NCBI RefSeq assembly: GCF_048128805.1
Contig: NC_136008.1
Location: 21,499,833 to 21,563,832 of the forward strand
Origin: Centroberyx gerrardi
Taxonomy: Eukaryota > Chordata > Actinopteri > Beryciformes > Berycidae
DNA length: 64,000 bases
Reading direction: 5' to 3'
A program made the position numbers and the translations under genes. The notes under the pieces are model-generated. The model ran no database searches. It was not told the origin of the DNA and saw nothing but the letters and a program-made list of their open reading frames with translations. Each line of letters opens with the position of its first letter. Positions within the stretch are counted from its first letter, which is position 1. Below, piece by piece: positions 36,912 through 48,599 of this stretch.

Positions 36912-38622
36912 GTTTACCTATCTAACGCTAGCTAGCGTCAGCTATGTTTACACCTTGTTTACTCCAGTGGCTAGCAAAGGTCTTATTCTACCGCATACAG
37001 ACGGTAACAAGTCGTCTTCTTCTTCTTTAGTTTTGAAGCGGTTGACGGTAACACTTCAATGACACTGCTGTCAACTGTAAATAATGCATGCTAACGCTGT
37101 TAACTTCTTGTAGCCTCTTCATTTTCAACTCATGTTAGTTAACCACGTTTTTTACATGCTGTAGATTATGCATGTCAAGCAGTGCCACAGCTCGACCTTG
37201 TTGCTGGTACTAGTGTCAAGCCAGCTAGAATAGAAGAACAAAACTTCCGGCTACAACCTTCAAAATAAAACCCTTATTGACGAACACGTATTTCGACGTT
37301 TTTTGAGTAGCAAAAGAGCACAGAAGTGAAAACAAAGACCTAGGACAGGAATCTGTAGTAAATGTAAAAATACAGTTTGTGTCGTTTGTCCTTTTCATAG
37401 CATATAGGCCTATTAACAACCATATTGGCCTATGCAAGATGCCACATATGCTACAGGGCTGCCAAAAATATATTCGAAACCACCAGACAACATTTTTTTC
37501 TGAACTGTCAGAAACACAGTATAGATCAGAGCAGCAGTAGCCTAATTCAAACATTGTAATTCAAACTTTTTTTCTGGATGGAAAATTTTTTTTTGAGAGT
37601 AAATAACTACATGAGGCTTTGTGTGGTGAGCTTAACTATTCCCAAACATCTCATCAATACATTCTCAAATTTTGATTATATCTGAATGAAAGGAGACCAT
37701 TTTCTATTCCCAAACATCACATCAGTACATTTTCAAATTTTGATTATTTCTGAATGAAAGGAGACCATTTTGCTTTTATGTCTAGGCGGCCTCACCAAAA
37801 GGACACTTGAAGACTCCAAGTGCCAAACAAGTAAACAAATGGGGTATTTTGCCTTCTGGGTGTACTATTTTTTTTTTCTTTTGTAGATTTCACCAATTAT
37901 TCCTAAAATAGTCATTTTTTGTGATAAAATGTGTATTTGGCCACAATGTCCTTCCCAAACAGCATTTCTCAATGTGAATACATATAAATATCCACCAATA
38001 AACTGATACATTCTAGGAACAGATTTATTTTTAATGTCAAGTCAATCATGCCACTTGGCTCTGATACTGACTACACCGACAGTCAGTCAGCACGCCAAAT
38101 AAAATGTCTCGACAAGTACAATCCGATGGGAGAAACTACTTTGATTGCAGTTCCACAATTTGGCCGCTAAGTGGCAGCAAACACTAACTGCAACGCGTCA
38201 GGCTACGTGCCTGTCCCCAGAAATTTAGTCAAAATAAGAGGGTTTGGAAATTTTGCTGCCAAATTATATTAGATACAGGGTCTCAGTGAATTGACACTCA
38301 TGACCAAAACACAACTTTTTTTTTTGTCAAAAGCATACAAGTTTCATTTTTATTTTGAAGGCCAAATCACCTCGCTTCCTGCCTTGCGCTTGCTAATTTT
38401 AGTAACTTGACGCAGCTTCTTATCCTTCTGCGCCTAGGAAAAGTGACGCAACCTGGAGGACTGGATATCCCACAATGCAACACAGCCAGATGAAGTCACG
38501 TGATTTCACCTACACCAACCAACACATGGCCAAACAAGCCAACGCTTGCTAGTTTTTCTTATATAAATATATTTAAAAACCTAAACCTTTTAAGAGTACG
38601 TCCGTTTCTGTTCAGCCACGAA
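36912..38622. promoter_or_regulatory. Divergent slc25a32/dcaf13 promoter interval
   Basis: 1.7 kb separate the two start codons. It includes a 68-base tandem duplication (37636-37771), a CCCACAATGC motif at 38469-38478 resembling the ZNF143/THAP11 core, and TCACGTGA at 38496-38503 (E-box/CLEAR-type palindrome), both within 160 bases of the dcaf13 ATG. The open frame at 37225-37554 has no recognised similarity. Confidence 0.5.
37636..37771. repeat. 68-base direct tandem duplication
   Basis: CTATTCCCAAACATCNCATC with TTTTGATTATNTCTGAATGA and AGGAGACCATTTT occurs twice with a 68-base period, differing at only a few bases. Confidence 0.88.
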
Positions 38623-38692
38623 ATGAAAGTCAAAGTTCTCTCCAGGAATCCGGACGATTATGTCCGGGAGACTAAACTGGATATCCAGCGTG
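38623..38692 (+). CDS. dcaf13: dcaf13 exon 1
   Basis: 23 codons plus one base, donor GTGAGT. The ATG context is ACGAAATGA. The N-terminus is near-identical to vertebrate DCAF13. Confidence 0.96.
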
Positions 38693-41600
38693 GTGAGTGG
38701 TAAACTTTAAGCTAAGCTAACCAGAGTTTGCCAGTAGCAATACTGAGACGTATAACGTTAGGCTAGCCACCTCATGAAACCTTCAGCTCTCTCACCGGCT
38801 AAGAATATGTTTCATTAAAGAGTCAGATACCCTCACTACTTCAGATTAATGGATGAATTACAATGTCACACGACAAATGTTCATGCAAACATCACGTTTA
38901 CAATCGATAACGTTATGTTTATTACATACAGAAGGGGCAGCAGGCTCGATAATATTTAGTTTGCTAATTTTTGGAACTTGCATTGCTGACAGCTGCTCAT
39001 TAATTTGTATTGTAAGATACACACAGTCCATTAAGCTATGACGAAAATAAGATAACAAACTTCAGTGGTCTCTGTGGTGAAATTGTGTTCTTGCAGCAAA
39101 GAAGACCAGGGTACTGCAAAGGAAAATACAGTATAAATAACAATAAAGCAAATGGATCGTATTTATATATAGTGTAACTGACAATAACAATATTACAACA
39201 CATTAACTAATGTTAATGAATGAAACACTATGAATTATAACGCACAGAGTGCAAAATAACAGCAGTAGAGCAAACTGAGACAAGTGAGAAATTAATGAAA
39301 AATATGTTCATATGATAAACAAAAAATGAAATATATACAGTGTGAAAATATAGGAAAATTCCTAAAAAAAAAAAAAAGTGAATTTTCAGCATGTATACAG
39401 GGTATGTAAAGTATGCATATAATTGCAGAAAGCCTTCGATACAGTATGTGTTTAGGTGTGTGTTGTAAAAAAAAATATATGTATATATATTAAATTTACA
39501 GAGTAAAAAAAAAAAAAAAAATTTGAGAAGGGGCACAAAGCATGATAATATTTAGTTAACAAATATTTTGAACTTGTATTGCTGGCAGCATCTTATGAGT
39601 TATTTTTGTAAGATAAGTATTTAATACATTGATTATTACCTGATAGCCCATTATTGTGTGTTTTTAGTCCCCAGAAACTATGACCCGACCCTCCACCCGT
39701 TTGAGGTGCCCAGAGAATACACGCGGGCCCTGAATGCCACTAAGCTGGAGAGGGTGTTTGCCAAGCCTTTCCTGGCCTCCCTGGACGGCCACAGAGACGG
39801 AGTGAACTGCATGGCCAAGCACACCAAGAGCCTCTCCACCCTGCTCTCTGGCTCCTGTGACGGGGAGGTAGATATGCATACAATGTCATCAGTATTTGCA
39901 CATTTTTCTTGATCCTGGTGTGATTTCCAATGATAAATGTTTAATTTGCTCCTCAGGTGAAAGTGTGGAATCTGACCAAACGCGAATGTGTCCGCACACT
40001 CCAAGCACATGAAGGTTTTGTTCGGGGAATGGTCGTCCGCTTCTGTGGCACTTCCTTCTTTACGGTAACTGCTAAGAAGATTCATGATTGTTAAGAGTTT
40101 TTCAACTGACAGCTTATGCTTTACACAGTGGTGTGTTGTGTGTTACAGGTTGGTGACGACAAAACAATCAAACAGTGGAAAATGGAAGCACCGGGCTATG
40201 GAGAGGAAGAGGAACCACTCAACACTATCCTGGGCAAGGTATGGTCGGATGGCATCTGCATCATTATTACTGTCAAGTTATTACTGTGAAGTGTCATTGA
40301 GCAAGACACTGAATCCCTGCCAGCTCCACAGAGGCTGTCCTGTAGCTCGCCCTGACCTCTGACCTCCCTGGAGGGGGTGGCAAGTGATCCTACAGGCATC
40401 AATAAAGTATCACATTATTACGATGATTGAAATGTTTCTTCACCCCTGCAGTCGGTCTTCACGGGGCTGGACCACCACCAGAAGGACGGTGTGTTTGCGA
40501 CATGCGGCCAGCAGGTGGACATCTGGGACGAGCAGAGGAGCAGCCCAATCCGCTCTTTCACCTGGGGTGTAGACAGCTTCAGCTCGGTCCGCTTCAACCC
40601 CGTGGAGGTGAGCCACCATATCACAACAGGCAGCCCAGCCTCCTAACATAGACGTTTATCTACAAGGCGGGACAAAATAATGGAAACACCTAACCCTATA
40701 TGAGTATCAAGTACTTATTAAGGAGTAGCCTTTGCCTTCAGAACAGCTTCAGTTCTGCACTGTGTGTGAACTCATCAGGCTATATTACATTGGTTTCCAT
40801 TGCTCAGGGGTCCCGGTGTTGTGTCCCTTACACCAGGATGTGCACTTTTGTGTGTTGGCCTTGGATACGCTGGTGACTAAATGGCTTCCCTGCCGTAAAT
40901 ACCAGCTTTGTGAAGCTCACGAAAGTATAGTTTTTGTTGAGACGGTGCATTGGAATCCTAAATTTAGCTTTGAATGTCAACCTAATGAACGCATATCTGA
41001 ATTGTTGAATTGTTGAATGGTTGGAGCCAGACCTACTTGTTTTGCGTGTGTTGTCAAGATTTTCAAGACTGTTTCAAGACCCCTTTCTATTGGGCCTCTT
41101 TGGAGCTCTGTTAATTGCCCCATTGTTTTGAAAATATAATATATAAAAGTAGTGATTTACTTCAAAGTTTAAGTCCTTTCTGTTATTTTGTCTTTTATAT
41201 TTTGTGTATGTTTGAGGGGACAGAGTATAATAGAAACACTAGGAAACCGCTGCTTTTAAATTTTGAGGAAAGGGAAGGCAGCGTTTGGCATTTACCTCAA
41301 CACGTATAAATGAAAATCCCATTGATGCTTTTAAAGTTTAAGACAGTAACAGCTTTTGTCTTTCCTCAGACTGAACTTCTTGCAAGCTGCGCCTCTGACA
41401 GAAGCATAGTGCTGTATGACATGAGAGAATCAGCACCACTTAAAAAGGTAGGCCTCCACCATGTGCTGTACAAGCTCTTCCCCTTATCTTTTCTCCACGA
41501 GGGGATGTGATGTAAACATACTGAAGTTTTCATTTTCTTCTTCAGGTTATCATGAATTTGAGGAGCAACACATTATGCTGGAACCCTATGGAAGCATATT

Positions 41601-44600
41601 ACTTCACATGTTCCAATGAGGACTACAAGTGAGTTGAGGATTACTTGAGTGAGAGAGTGAGAGCACATGTATTTTCTTCATTGACTCTTAAGAACTATAT
41701 TCCTAATAGGACTAATTTGGCTGTCTTTTTGTCTGTCACCAGTCTGTACACATACGACATGAGGCACCTGGATCAGCCGATCTCAGTGCACATGGACCAC
41801 GTCTCCGCAGTGTTGGACATTGATTATTGTCCGACTGGGAGGGAGTTTGTCTCGGCCAGTTTTGACAAGACCATTCGCATCTTCCCCAAGGACAGCGGCC
41901 ACAGCAGGTCAGTATGACCATTAACACGTGGCAAAAATTGCCATAATCATTGCTTTGTCATTTTATTATGATAGTATTACTGTTACATACTTTTGTTTTA
42001 CAGTACTTCATTATAGATTTGCCACATGTATTTAAACTTTACTACTCTTGCTCGTTGATTCATCAAGATGTGGGTTAAGAACCATTACCAGAATCAAATG
42101 CATTATTTTCATCAGTTATATAGGATGCTTATGATGAGTGGGAGATCATTCCTGTCCAGCATGATAAATCCCGTGCATCGTGCAGCAGGATTGTGTATAA
42201 CTGCATATTTTGGCTGCTTTATAACAGCCAAAGAAGTCATTATGAAGCATTAGCTGTTGTCACCATATTGAGTGTGTCTGGTGTGTGTGTGTGTTTGCCT
42301 TTCTGATGATCAGGGAAGTCTACCACACCAAACGCATGCAGCACGTCATCTGCGTCAAGTGGTCGGCAGACAACAAGTACATCCTGAGTGGCTCTGATGA
42401 AATGAACATTCGAATGTGGAAAGCCAACGCAGCAGAGAAACTGGGAGTGGTGAGTCCTGCCGTTCCTCCTCTCAACACAGGGGGAGATGTCACACCAGGA
42501 TTAGATCCAGTGGCTTAGCCGGTTAACAGACCACGATGGCACCTTTTTAAGTTCTGGCATATATTTAATTGTTGATGTAAGCACAGGTTGGCTAGTTGGC
42601 CATACATTCCTTTTTTCAGCTTTATGTGATCCATATGACAGGTACTAATTATTGATTAGTAATTCATGATCACACCACATGGTCAATGCATTAAACAAGC
42701 TGCCGGACTCCCTCTAGTGGGTTACCTGTGCTTGACCTTGTTTTATGAGTTAGCTGCATTCTTCAACACGGCCGTGGCCCTGTGCCCACCTCAGCAGGGT
42801 AAGAATGGGCGAATGTGCCAGGAGCAGCGGCGGTGCTGCTGCCAAGTGCTCTGATGGATGCTGACTTAGGGCAGAATCACTCTCAATAAGTACAATGTAC
42901 CAATTGGCACAGCGGCCCTCGTGGCAGATGGAAGTCCAAAAAACTCAAAAGCTTGTGCAGTTGTTCTACAAATCACTTCCGAAAGACTCAGCTGCGAGAC
43001 TGAAACCTGTTTCAGGCAAATCTCCACCGGCTTTAATATCTTAGTTTGTGAGCATCACATGTATATGATTTTCAGATAACATAAGCAGGCTATGTCAGCA
43101 GAAATGTAGGCTTTAATGTCATGTTTTGCCCAACTGACTAATAAAGCTTCTTTAAAATGCTGGGAAGTGTTCCAATACCCAAAATGCCAGTTATGGATGA
43201 ATAATAAAGATCAATGGCATCTTGTGTGCCATCTCCAATAGCCATCTTTCATTCTTAATCGGATTCACTCTTGCTTATTCCCTTAATGCAGCTTCAGAGT
43301 GGAAAATTGGCCAACTTTTGGCACTTGTTTTACTGTCACTGTGTAAGAGGAGATTTATTCGCAAGCTTTGCACTTAAATAGATCAGACAAGCCCTGCTCC
43401 TATCAGCAGTTTAAATCGGCCAATCACTTAAAGCGGGGCACTCTGAACATAATGAAGCATTAACAATCAAGTTGTACTGAAGGGGTCTTTAATTACGGAG
43501 AAATGCTGAATCAAGGCTATGTCTCTGTTTGAAGGCATCACACTGGACTGGTCTTGACTCCTCTATCAGCTGCTGCATATCACTGTTTTCTCACGACTTT
43601 CCATGGAGTGACATTTGACCCCACAGTGTACATTAGTCTTTTTTTTTTTTTTTAAGGTGGCGAATGAAGCACCTCCTATGATTTTTATCTTTGAAGGGCA
43701 AAGTTTTTCATGTTAAAATGCTCATTATGTCACTATGTCATATTTAAATGTGTTGTATGCTATTTTAAAGGCAATTTTTCTGGGGGATGTAGGATTTTTT
43801 GAAGGTTTCTGTCAGAAAAATTTATATTTTCGTTATGTTATTTTTTAACGTTTCTGCTAAATAAGTATGGTAATGTAGGCCCTCATTAAATATGACTCTT
43901 TTAAACAAAGGCTGAACCTTGTGATTCGAAGGCCTGACATGGCAGGACCAGTCGGTGTCACCCTGTTCCTTTTCTGTCTCATCACCACGTGGTTGAGAAT
44001 TTCCTGAACAACGTTGAACGGGCTGACCAGTGTGTCCAGGGGAAGTAGTTTGGTCCAACAGGATCAGCAGCTAAGAGCTCTTCTCAAACAAATTGAATCT
44101 GAGAAAAATCACTGCTTTTAATTAGAATAAAAGCCCTGGAGGAGGGCGCACTTACAGAGCCTCGGCCAAGAAGAGTCAGAGGGGCTGATGGTTTTTATGA
44201 GAGAGATGGAGAGGGAGGGAGGTTGTTGAGCTGTTGTCTTCGCTTTTTAACAGACATTGATTCAGATTTGAATGTGCAGGTTGTCAAGCTGAAGTTACTG
44301 CTCACTGTACTGGCCAACATTTTATGATGTGAACCAGCATACCGTAACTGTCACTAATGGTGAAATGACACACAGGTATTTAACATGCATATCTTGCTGC
44401 TGACAACATTGTCTGTGCTGAATTTCCCAAGGGATATAAGCTACTGATCTTTAGGTTTATATAGTTGTATTTAAACTTCCAGGTTTTTTTCTGTTGAAGC
44501 TGCCCCTCGTGTCTGTACAGTAGATTATTAATTTATTCAAATGAGGCATCTGCATACATGAACAGTACTGATTTCTGTTGTTAGCCATCCATCTGCTCTA

Positions 44601-46464
44601 CTGCTATCTACTTTCCATCCTTCCCCTCTTCAGTTAAGCGGTCCTACCAGATAATGAAGCATCTTGCCCACTTTCTCCTGCAGTCAAAAAATGAAGGGAA
44701 AAAACCTTTGAAACTAATCACTGTGAAGACTGTTAGTCACTGGAAAAGTCGAGGTGTTTTGAGGGATCAGTGCTGTATATTTATCCTCTTTGCTTCGCTT
44801 TGTTGTCTTATTCTCTTTCCAAATCCACTCTCATTCCCTCTTCATTTTCCCATCATTTTCTCTCTTTTTCTTCACTTCTACACCCTGTCTTCATACCTCC
44901 TTCCCCCCCCCCCCCCCCCCCCCCGCCGCCATGTAGCTGGCCCCCCGAGAGAGGCAAGCCGTGAACTACAGTCAGAAGCTGAAGGAGAAGTTCCAGCACC
45001 ACCCTCAGATCCGACGCGTCGCTCGACACCGCCATCTACCCAAGTCCATCTTCAGCCAGACCAAGGAGCTGCGAATCATGAAAGAGGCTCGCCGCAGGAA
45101 GTATGTACTCATTTTTTTTTTTCCTCCTCCTCACTAATTCAGCATGGCGGCTCCCTGTCTAAATATACTAGGGAGTGTTTAGGGCATTGACACTTTGGTG
45201 AAATGGGTCTTGTTACCACCAACATCTTGACCGGATCAGTGAGTGTGAGAAGCCAACAACAGACACTGGCTGCCATAGATATCACAACAACTAATTACTA
45301 TGATGTTAGTTTTGATAAGATTTAAAGGTAATCCTCGAGATCCTGTCGCTTGGTTTTATTTGTTGTTGTTTTGGAAAGACCTACCAGACACCGGGTGTTT
45401 TAGAACAGTAAAGGTAAAAGCTTACATGAACTGGTAAGTGCTTCCTTTAGGTCAGTCCATGTGAAGAGACCGGTCTTAGCTGGATTGTCCTACACTGAGA
45501 GCACTGGTCTCTCTTTGTGGACTGGCTGAAGTGCGAGATACCGTCTTCTCAACTTCCATGAACTCAATTTCAATCGATGGTAGAGAGTAGCAAAATGGAC
45601 ATTTACATGAAAATATCCTGGATTATTACTTTAAGACATAGAACCAGTCGTCTTATCTTAAGAGCGTTTTTAAACCTTTGAAACTGCAGTGACTCACTTG
45701 GCTTTTGAAGATGGTGAAGATTGAGGAAATTAGTCGCACAAAAGTGAACTAGAGTAACCCTACTGCCACTATTTTAGCTTTTGGCCAACATCACCAGTGC
45801 AGACCGACTCAAATCCCTGTTTTCAACATAGGTAAGTGTCATCCTGACCTTTGCTCAGGAGTGGCAGGAAGTCCCCACTGTGTCCATGTAGCGGGTTTGG
45901 TGACTTGGACTGCTGCCAGGATGGGTCCGACCTACGCAGTCACACCAGCCTAATGGAAAATATTACCGATGGGACTGTCCCCTATGACTTGGTCTAGATA
46001 GGCCTTACATACTCATTTACAGCTTGCATGGTGGATTGATTGTCCCAGTTTGCACTGCTGTCCAGTGAGTCATAGCTCAGTCCGTGGCTTTTCTTTGTTT
46101 TTTTAGATACTGACACTATTATGATACGCAGACGTGTGCTTGGACTGTGAATGATTTACCATCTATGGTTTATGTATTATTTTCAGGACCCGTTAGTGTG
46201 ACGTAGGTGTTAGGTCAACAATCTCGTTCAGTCTCATACTCGCTCTCTTCCTCCTCCTCCATCTGTTTACTCTGCTGATGTCCTCCTCCCTCTCTCCTCC
46301 GTCCGTTCCTGAATATTCTCACCAGCAGATCTCCTCGGCTGGGTTATTCATGGCTCTTCCTCTGTGTGTTTTCCAGGGAGATGAACGTTCGCAAACACAG
46401 CAAACCCGGAACTGTCCCAGTGGTGTCGGAGAAGGAGAAACACGTTGTGACCGTGGTCAAATAG
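38623..46464 (+). CDS. dcaf13: DCAF13 (WDSOF1, Sof1 homologue), eleven exons, complete
   Basis: A nucleolar WD40 protein needed for 18S rRNA processing in the small-subunit processome and a substrate receptor for the DDB1-CUL4 ubiquitin ligase. Exons 38623-38692, 39668-39867, 39957-40064, 40149-40238, 40452-40607, 41370-41447, 41546-41628, 41743-41907, 42314-42449, 44937-45100 and 46377-46464 give 445 residues, the same as human. Seen: MKVKVLSRNPDDYVRETKLD start; WD units ending near DGEVKVWNLT, VGDDKTIKQWK, CGQQVDIWDE, CASDRSIVLYDMR, EDYNLYTYDMR, ASFDKTIRIF and SDEMNIRMWK; the two Asp-x-Arg (DMR) boxes used to bind DDB1; and the Sof1 tail ARHRHLPKSIFSQTKELRIM, ending KEKHVVTVVK. The frame is intact throughout. 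Confidence 0.97.
39668..39867 (+). CDS. dcaf13: dcaf13 exon 2
   Basis: The acceptor is TGTTTTTAG. It encodes PRNYDPTLHPFEVPREYTRA, LNATKLERVFAKPFLASLDG and the first WD unit to SCDGE. The donor is GTAGAT. Confidence 0.97.
39957..40064 (+). CDS. dcaf13: dcaf13 exon 3
   Basis: 36 codons, phase 0: VKVWNLTKRECVRTLQAHEG, FVRGMVVRFCGTSFFT. It is separated from exon 2 by an 89-base intron. Confidence 0.97.
40149..40238 (+). CDS. dcaf13: dcaf13 exon 4
   Basis: 30 codons: VGDDKTIKQWKMEAPGYGEE to LNTILGK. The acceptor is GTTACAG and the donor GTATGG. Confidence 0.97.
40285..40425 (+). mobile_element. SINE tail fragment in dcaf13 intron 4
   Basis: GAGCAAGACACTGAATCCCT and AATAAAGTATCACATTATTA are typical of the conserved core and 3' tail of tRNA-derived fish SINEs. 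The head is absent. Confidence 0.5.
40452..40607 (+). CDS. dcaf13: dcaf13 exon 5
   Basis: 52 codons: SVFTGLDHHQKDGVFATCGQ, QVDIWDEQRSSPIRSFTWGV, DSFSSVRFNPVE. The donor is GTGAGC. Confidence 0.97.
40668..40990 (+). mobile_element. Repeat family E in dcaf13 intron 5
   Basis: It begins GGCGGGACAAAATAATGGAA with ACACCTAACCC. Its TTTCCATTGCTCAGGGGTCC and GTGTGTTGGCCTTGGATAC recur inverted at 21260-21350. It is non-coding and of unknown class. Confidence 0.5.
41370..41447 (+). CDS. dcaf13: dcaf13 exon 6
   Basis: 26 codons: TELLASCASDRSIVLYDMRE to PLKK, with the first DMR box. The acceptor is TTTCCTCAG and the donor GTAGGC. Confidence 0.97.
41546..41628 (+). CDS. dcaf13: dcaf13 exon 7
   Basis: VIMNLRSNTLCWNPMEAYYF, TCSNEDY and a split Asn codon. 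The donor is GTGAGT. Confidence 0.96.
41743..41907 (+). CDS. dcaf13: dcaf13 exon 8
   Basis: LYTYDMRHLDQPISVHMDHV, SAVLDIDYCPTGREFVSASF, DKTIRIFPKD. It carries the second DMR box. The donor is GTCAGT. Confidence 0.97.
42314..42449 (+). CDS. dcaf13: dcaf13 exon 9
   Basis: EVYHTKRMQHVICVKWSADN, KYILSGSDEMNIRMWKANAA, EKLGV. The donor is GTGAGT. Confidence 0.97.
42450..44936 (+). other. dcaf13: dcaf13 intron 9
   Basis: The 2.5 kb largest intron of the gene. Nothing coding is seen. It ends in a pyrimidine-rich 150-base stretch culminating in the C22 run (44903-44924) next to the exon 10 acceptor. A T-run lies near 43639-43654. Confidence 0.7.
44903..44924 (+). repeat. dcaf13: C22 homopolymer at dcaf13 exon 10 acceptor
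   Basis: Twenty-two consecutive C residues occupy the polypyrimidine tract position, ending 12 bases before the exon. The exact length may be affected by sequencing error. Confidence 0.9.
44937..45100 (+). CDS. dcaf13: dcaf13 exon 10: Sof1 domain
   Basis: LAPRERQAVNYSQKLKEKFQ, RRVARHRHLPKSIFSQTKEL, RIMKEARRRK. The acceptor GCCGCCATGTAG follows a C22 tract. The donor is GTATGT. Positively charged, as in the family. Confidence 0.96.
45360..45640. mobile_element. Repeat family D copy in dcaf13 intron 10
   Basis: GGAAAGACCTACCAGACACC, GTAAAAGCTTACATGAACTG and GGTAGAGAGTAGCAAAATGG also occur, shorter and in order, at 1490-1650 at the window start. No coding capacity is seen. Confidence 0.6.
46377..46464 (+). 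CDS. dcaf13: dcaf13 exon 11 and stop
   Basis: The acceptor is GTTTTCCAG. It encodes EMNVRKHSKPGTVPVVSEKE, KHVVTVVK and TAG at 46462-46464. Confidence 0.96.
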
Positions 46465-46718
46465 AAGAGAATAGAAGAGCCAGTGGCTGCCATCAAGAGA
46501 TGAGGTGGAGCCCAAGACATCCACATGGGGACATATTAACGCAGCTCTCACTTAAAATAAAAAAAAAACTTTCTTTGGTGACATTTGTCTTAGGGAAGGT
46601 TCTGAATACAATCAAGATATTTTTTTTAATTTTGAGAGTGAGCTGCATCTTGTAATTGTGCGAGGGACTCTGAAGTGACGTGTTATACAGGGCAAAAGGA
46701 CCACTGCATTGTTCTGTC

Positions 46719-46785
<67 letters not shown>

Positions 46786-47600
46786 TAAATGCATACAAAC
46801 ACACAACTGGGAAAGCTTTTCCTTTAGCCTCCAAGATCAACTAAATCTCCTCATGTGAAATATGTGTCATTGTTATTAATAACACCGTGCCTTGATGTGG
46901 TGAGTCCAGAAAAAAATTATTTCCAATGCCTTGTGCTATTTGGGTGAGCGTCCATGTAGAAGTCTGGCTTGTATTTTGGAGGAAAAGAGGGAGTGAGTGA
47001 GAGCAGGTTTGTCATTAAGATTATCAAGTGGCCACTTGCCATCACAGAAGCCACAGCCACCACAACAACTTCAGAAGATTACATTATTTTGATCTGGTTA
47101 TGCCAATTCTGACACATAAAAAGAAATAACAAAGTACATAAGAGTGTGAGCTTACGTGGTACCTATTAATATACTTGGAACAATTCATTTTCATCATGGT
47201 TTCATTCAATACTGGTATCATTTACTTGTAGGATGTTCACCAAATGTGTTCCAGTCAAATTTAAAATTGCCATCGGTGGTACGTTCGATAACCCCTGGGA
47301 GGTGTTTTCTCTCGGCGGAGTTCCTGTTTCCCTTTTCTTGCTTTTTAAGTGACACTTGCCAGTCTGCCGGAAATTGATTCCTAAGGTTTTTGTGAAATAT
47401 TCATTCTGAAACTCCCATAAACACCCTGGATTAAAGCACGGGCAAATCATTACTGACTGTAATGATATATTATCGTGACCATTGGAATGTGTCTTCACCA
47501 CTTTTTTGACCGAGAAAATACTACACTTGTAAACTATAATATGGGATTTGATAGCTTACCTACTTTTGTGTATTTGTAAATAAACTTCTAAACTAATTTA
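46465..47600 (+). other. dcaf13: Probable dcaf13 3' UTR
   Basis: A first AATAAA at 46556-46561 lies 92 bases after the stop. A second (47579-47584, GTAAATAAACTTC) would give a 1.1 kb UTR including the (CA)n run at 46724-46783. Which one is used cannot be told. Confidence 0.5.
46724..46783. repeat. (CA)n microsatellite, about 30 units
   Basis: A perfect CA run starts after CCACAT. It lies downstream of dcaf13. Confidence 0.95.
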
Positions 47601-48599
47601 TGCTTTTTATTTGTGTCATTTGGAAGATTTCATGTGCTAAATCATTCAGCATGCTGACTTGACATCAAGTTCCCTCTGTTGTTTGACTTGTTGCAGGCAA
47701 ATCACTCTACTGGTGCTAATTTACTTGCGGCCCTAATGAGGCAGAGACTCTATCCTCTTAATCTCTGCAGGCTTTAACCTTCCATGCACATGCCGTCTTT
47801 GATAATCCTATCAATCCTGGAGCCTGAGAGGGGTTTGACTTGGGGAAAGGGTTGGGGATCAAGAGGAGGGATTTTAGCCGGGGTCAGAGCTGAGAAATAA
47901 GAGGTAGGGGTGAAGTAATCTAATGAGTATGGGGTTTGGTAAGGGGCAAAGATGGACGAGAGGCTTTGTGAAGGAGTCTTGAGTTTACACAATGATATAA
48001 AGAAAAGTGGTTTGATCCAAAACAGGGTGTGTGAAGGTCCTGAAAAACTCAATGTTTTAAGTTATAGGCCTACTATCCAAACTCAAAGCCTTAAAAGGTG
48101 TTGATTAAAGGTAAATATAGAATCTGAAGTCTTCAATTCAGTTCTAGAGGTATAAATGTTGGGTTTTTTTTCTGGTGATCCCAGTCAAGTGGACCTATAT
48201 TTTAATATGTCCACAGTTGTTTTCTTTTTCACTTTTACTTCAATGGCAAAATTAAAATCTTAAACGGTCTTGATGAATCTTGCAGCCACCATGCTCAAAA
48301 GAAGCCTCAATGAAGTCTGATTCTCGTTGTACAATACAACAACACAACTGACAGGCCCTTCCCACAGGGCGTGTGTGATTAATTGTTTGGGCTTATAGTT
48401 TTCATTTACTTATCAACACTGAATTTCTCACATCTACTGGCAACATCTGTAGCCAATCTACAGCAGCCTACATAAAAGCAGGGTTGACGGGAACCATGGA
48501 GTCACGCATAGAGTCATTGTTCCTACTCATATTCTGTATTTACCTTGCCACTTCACATTTCCCTCTCACCGAGCCCCTGATCTGGTTATGAAATATGCA

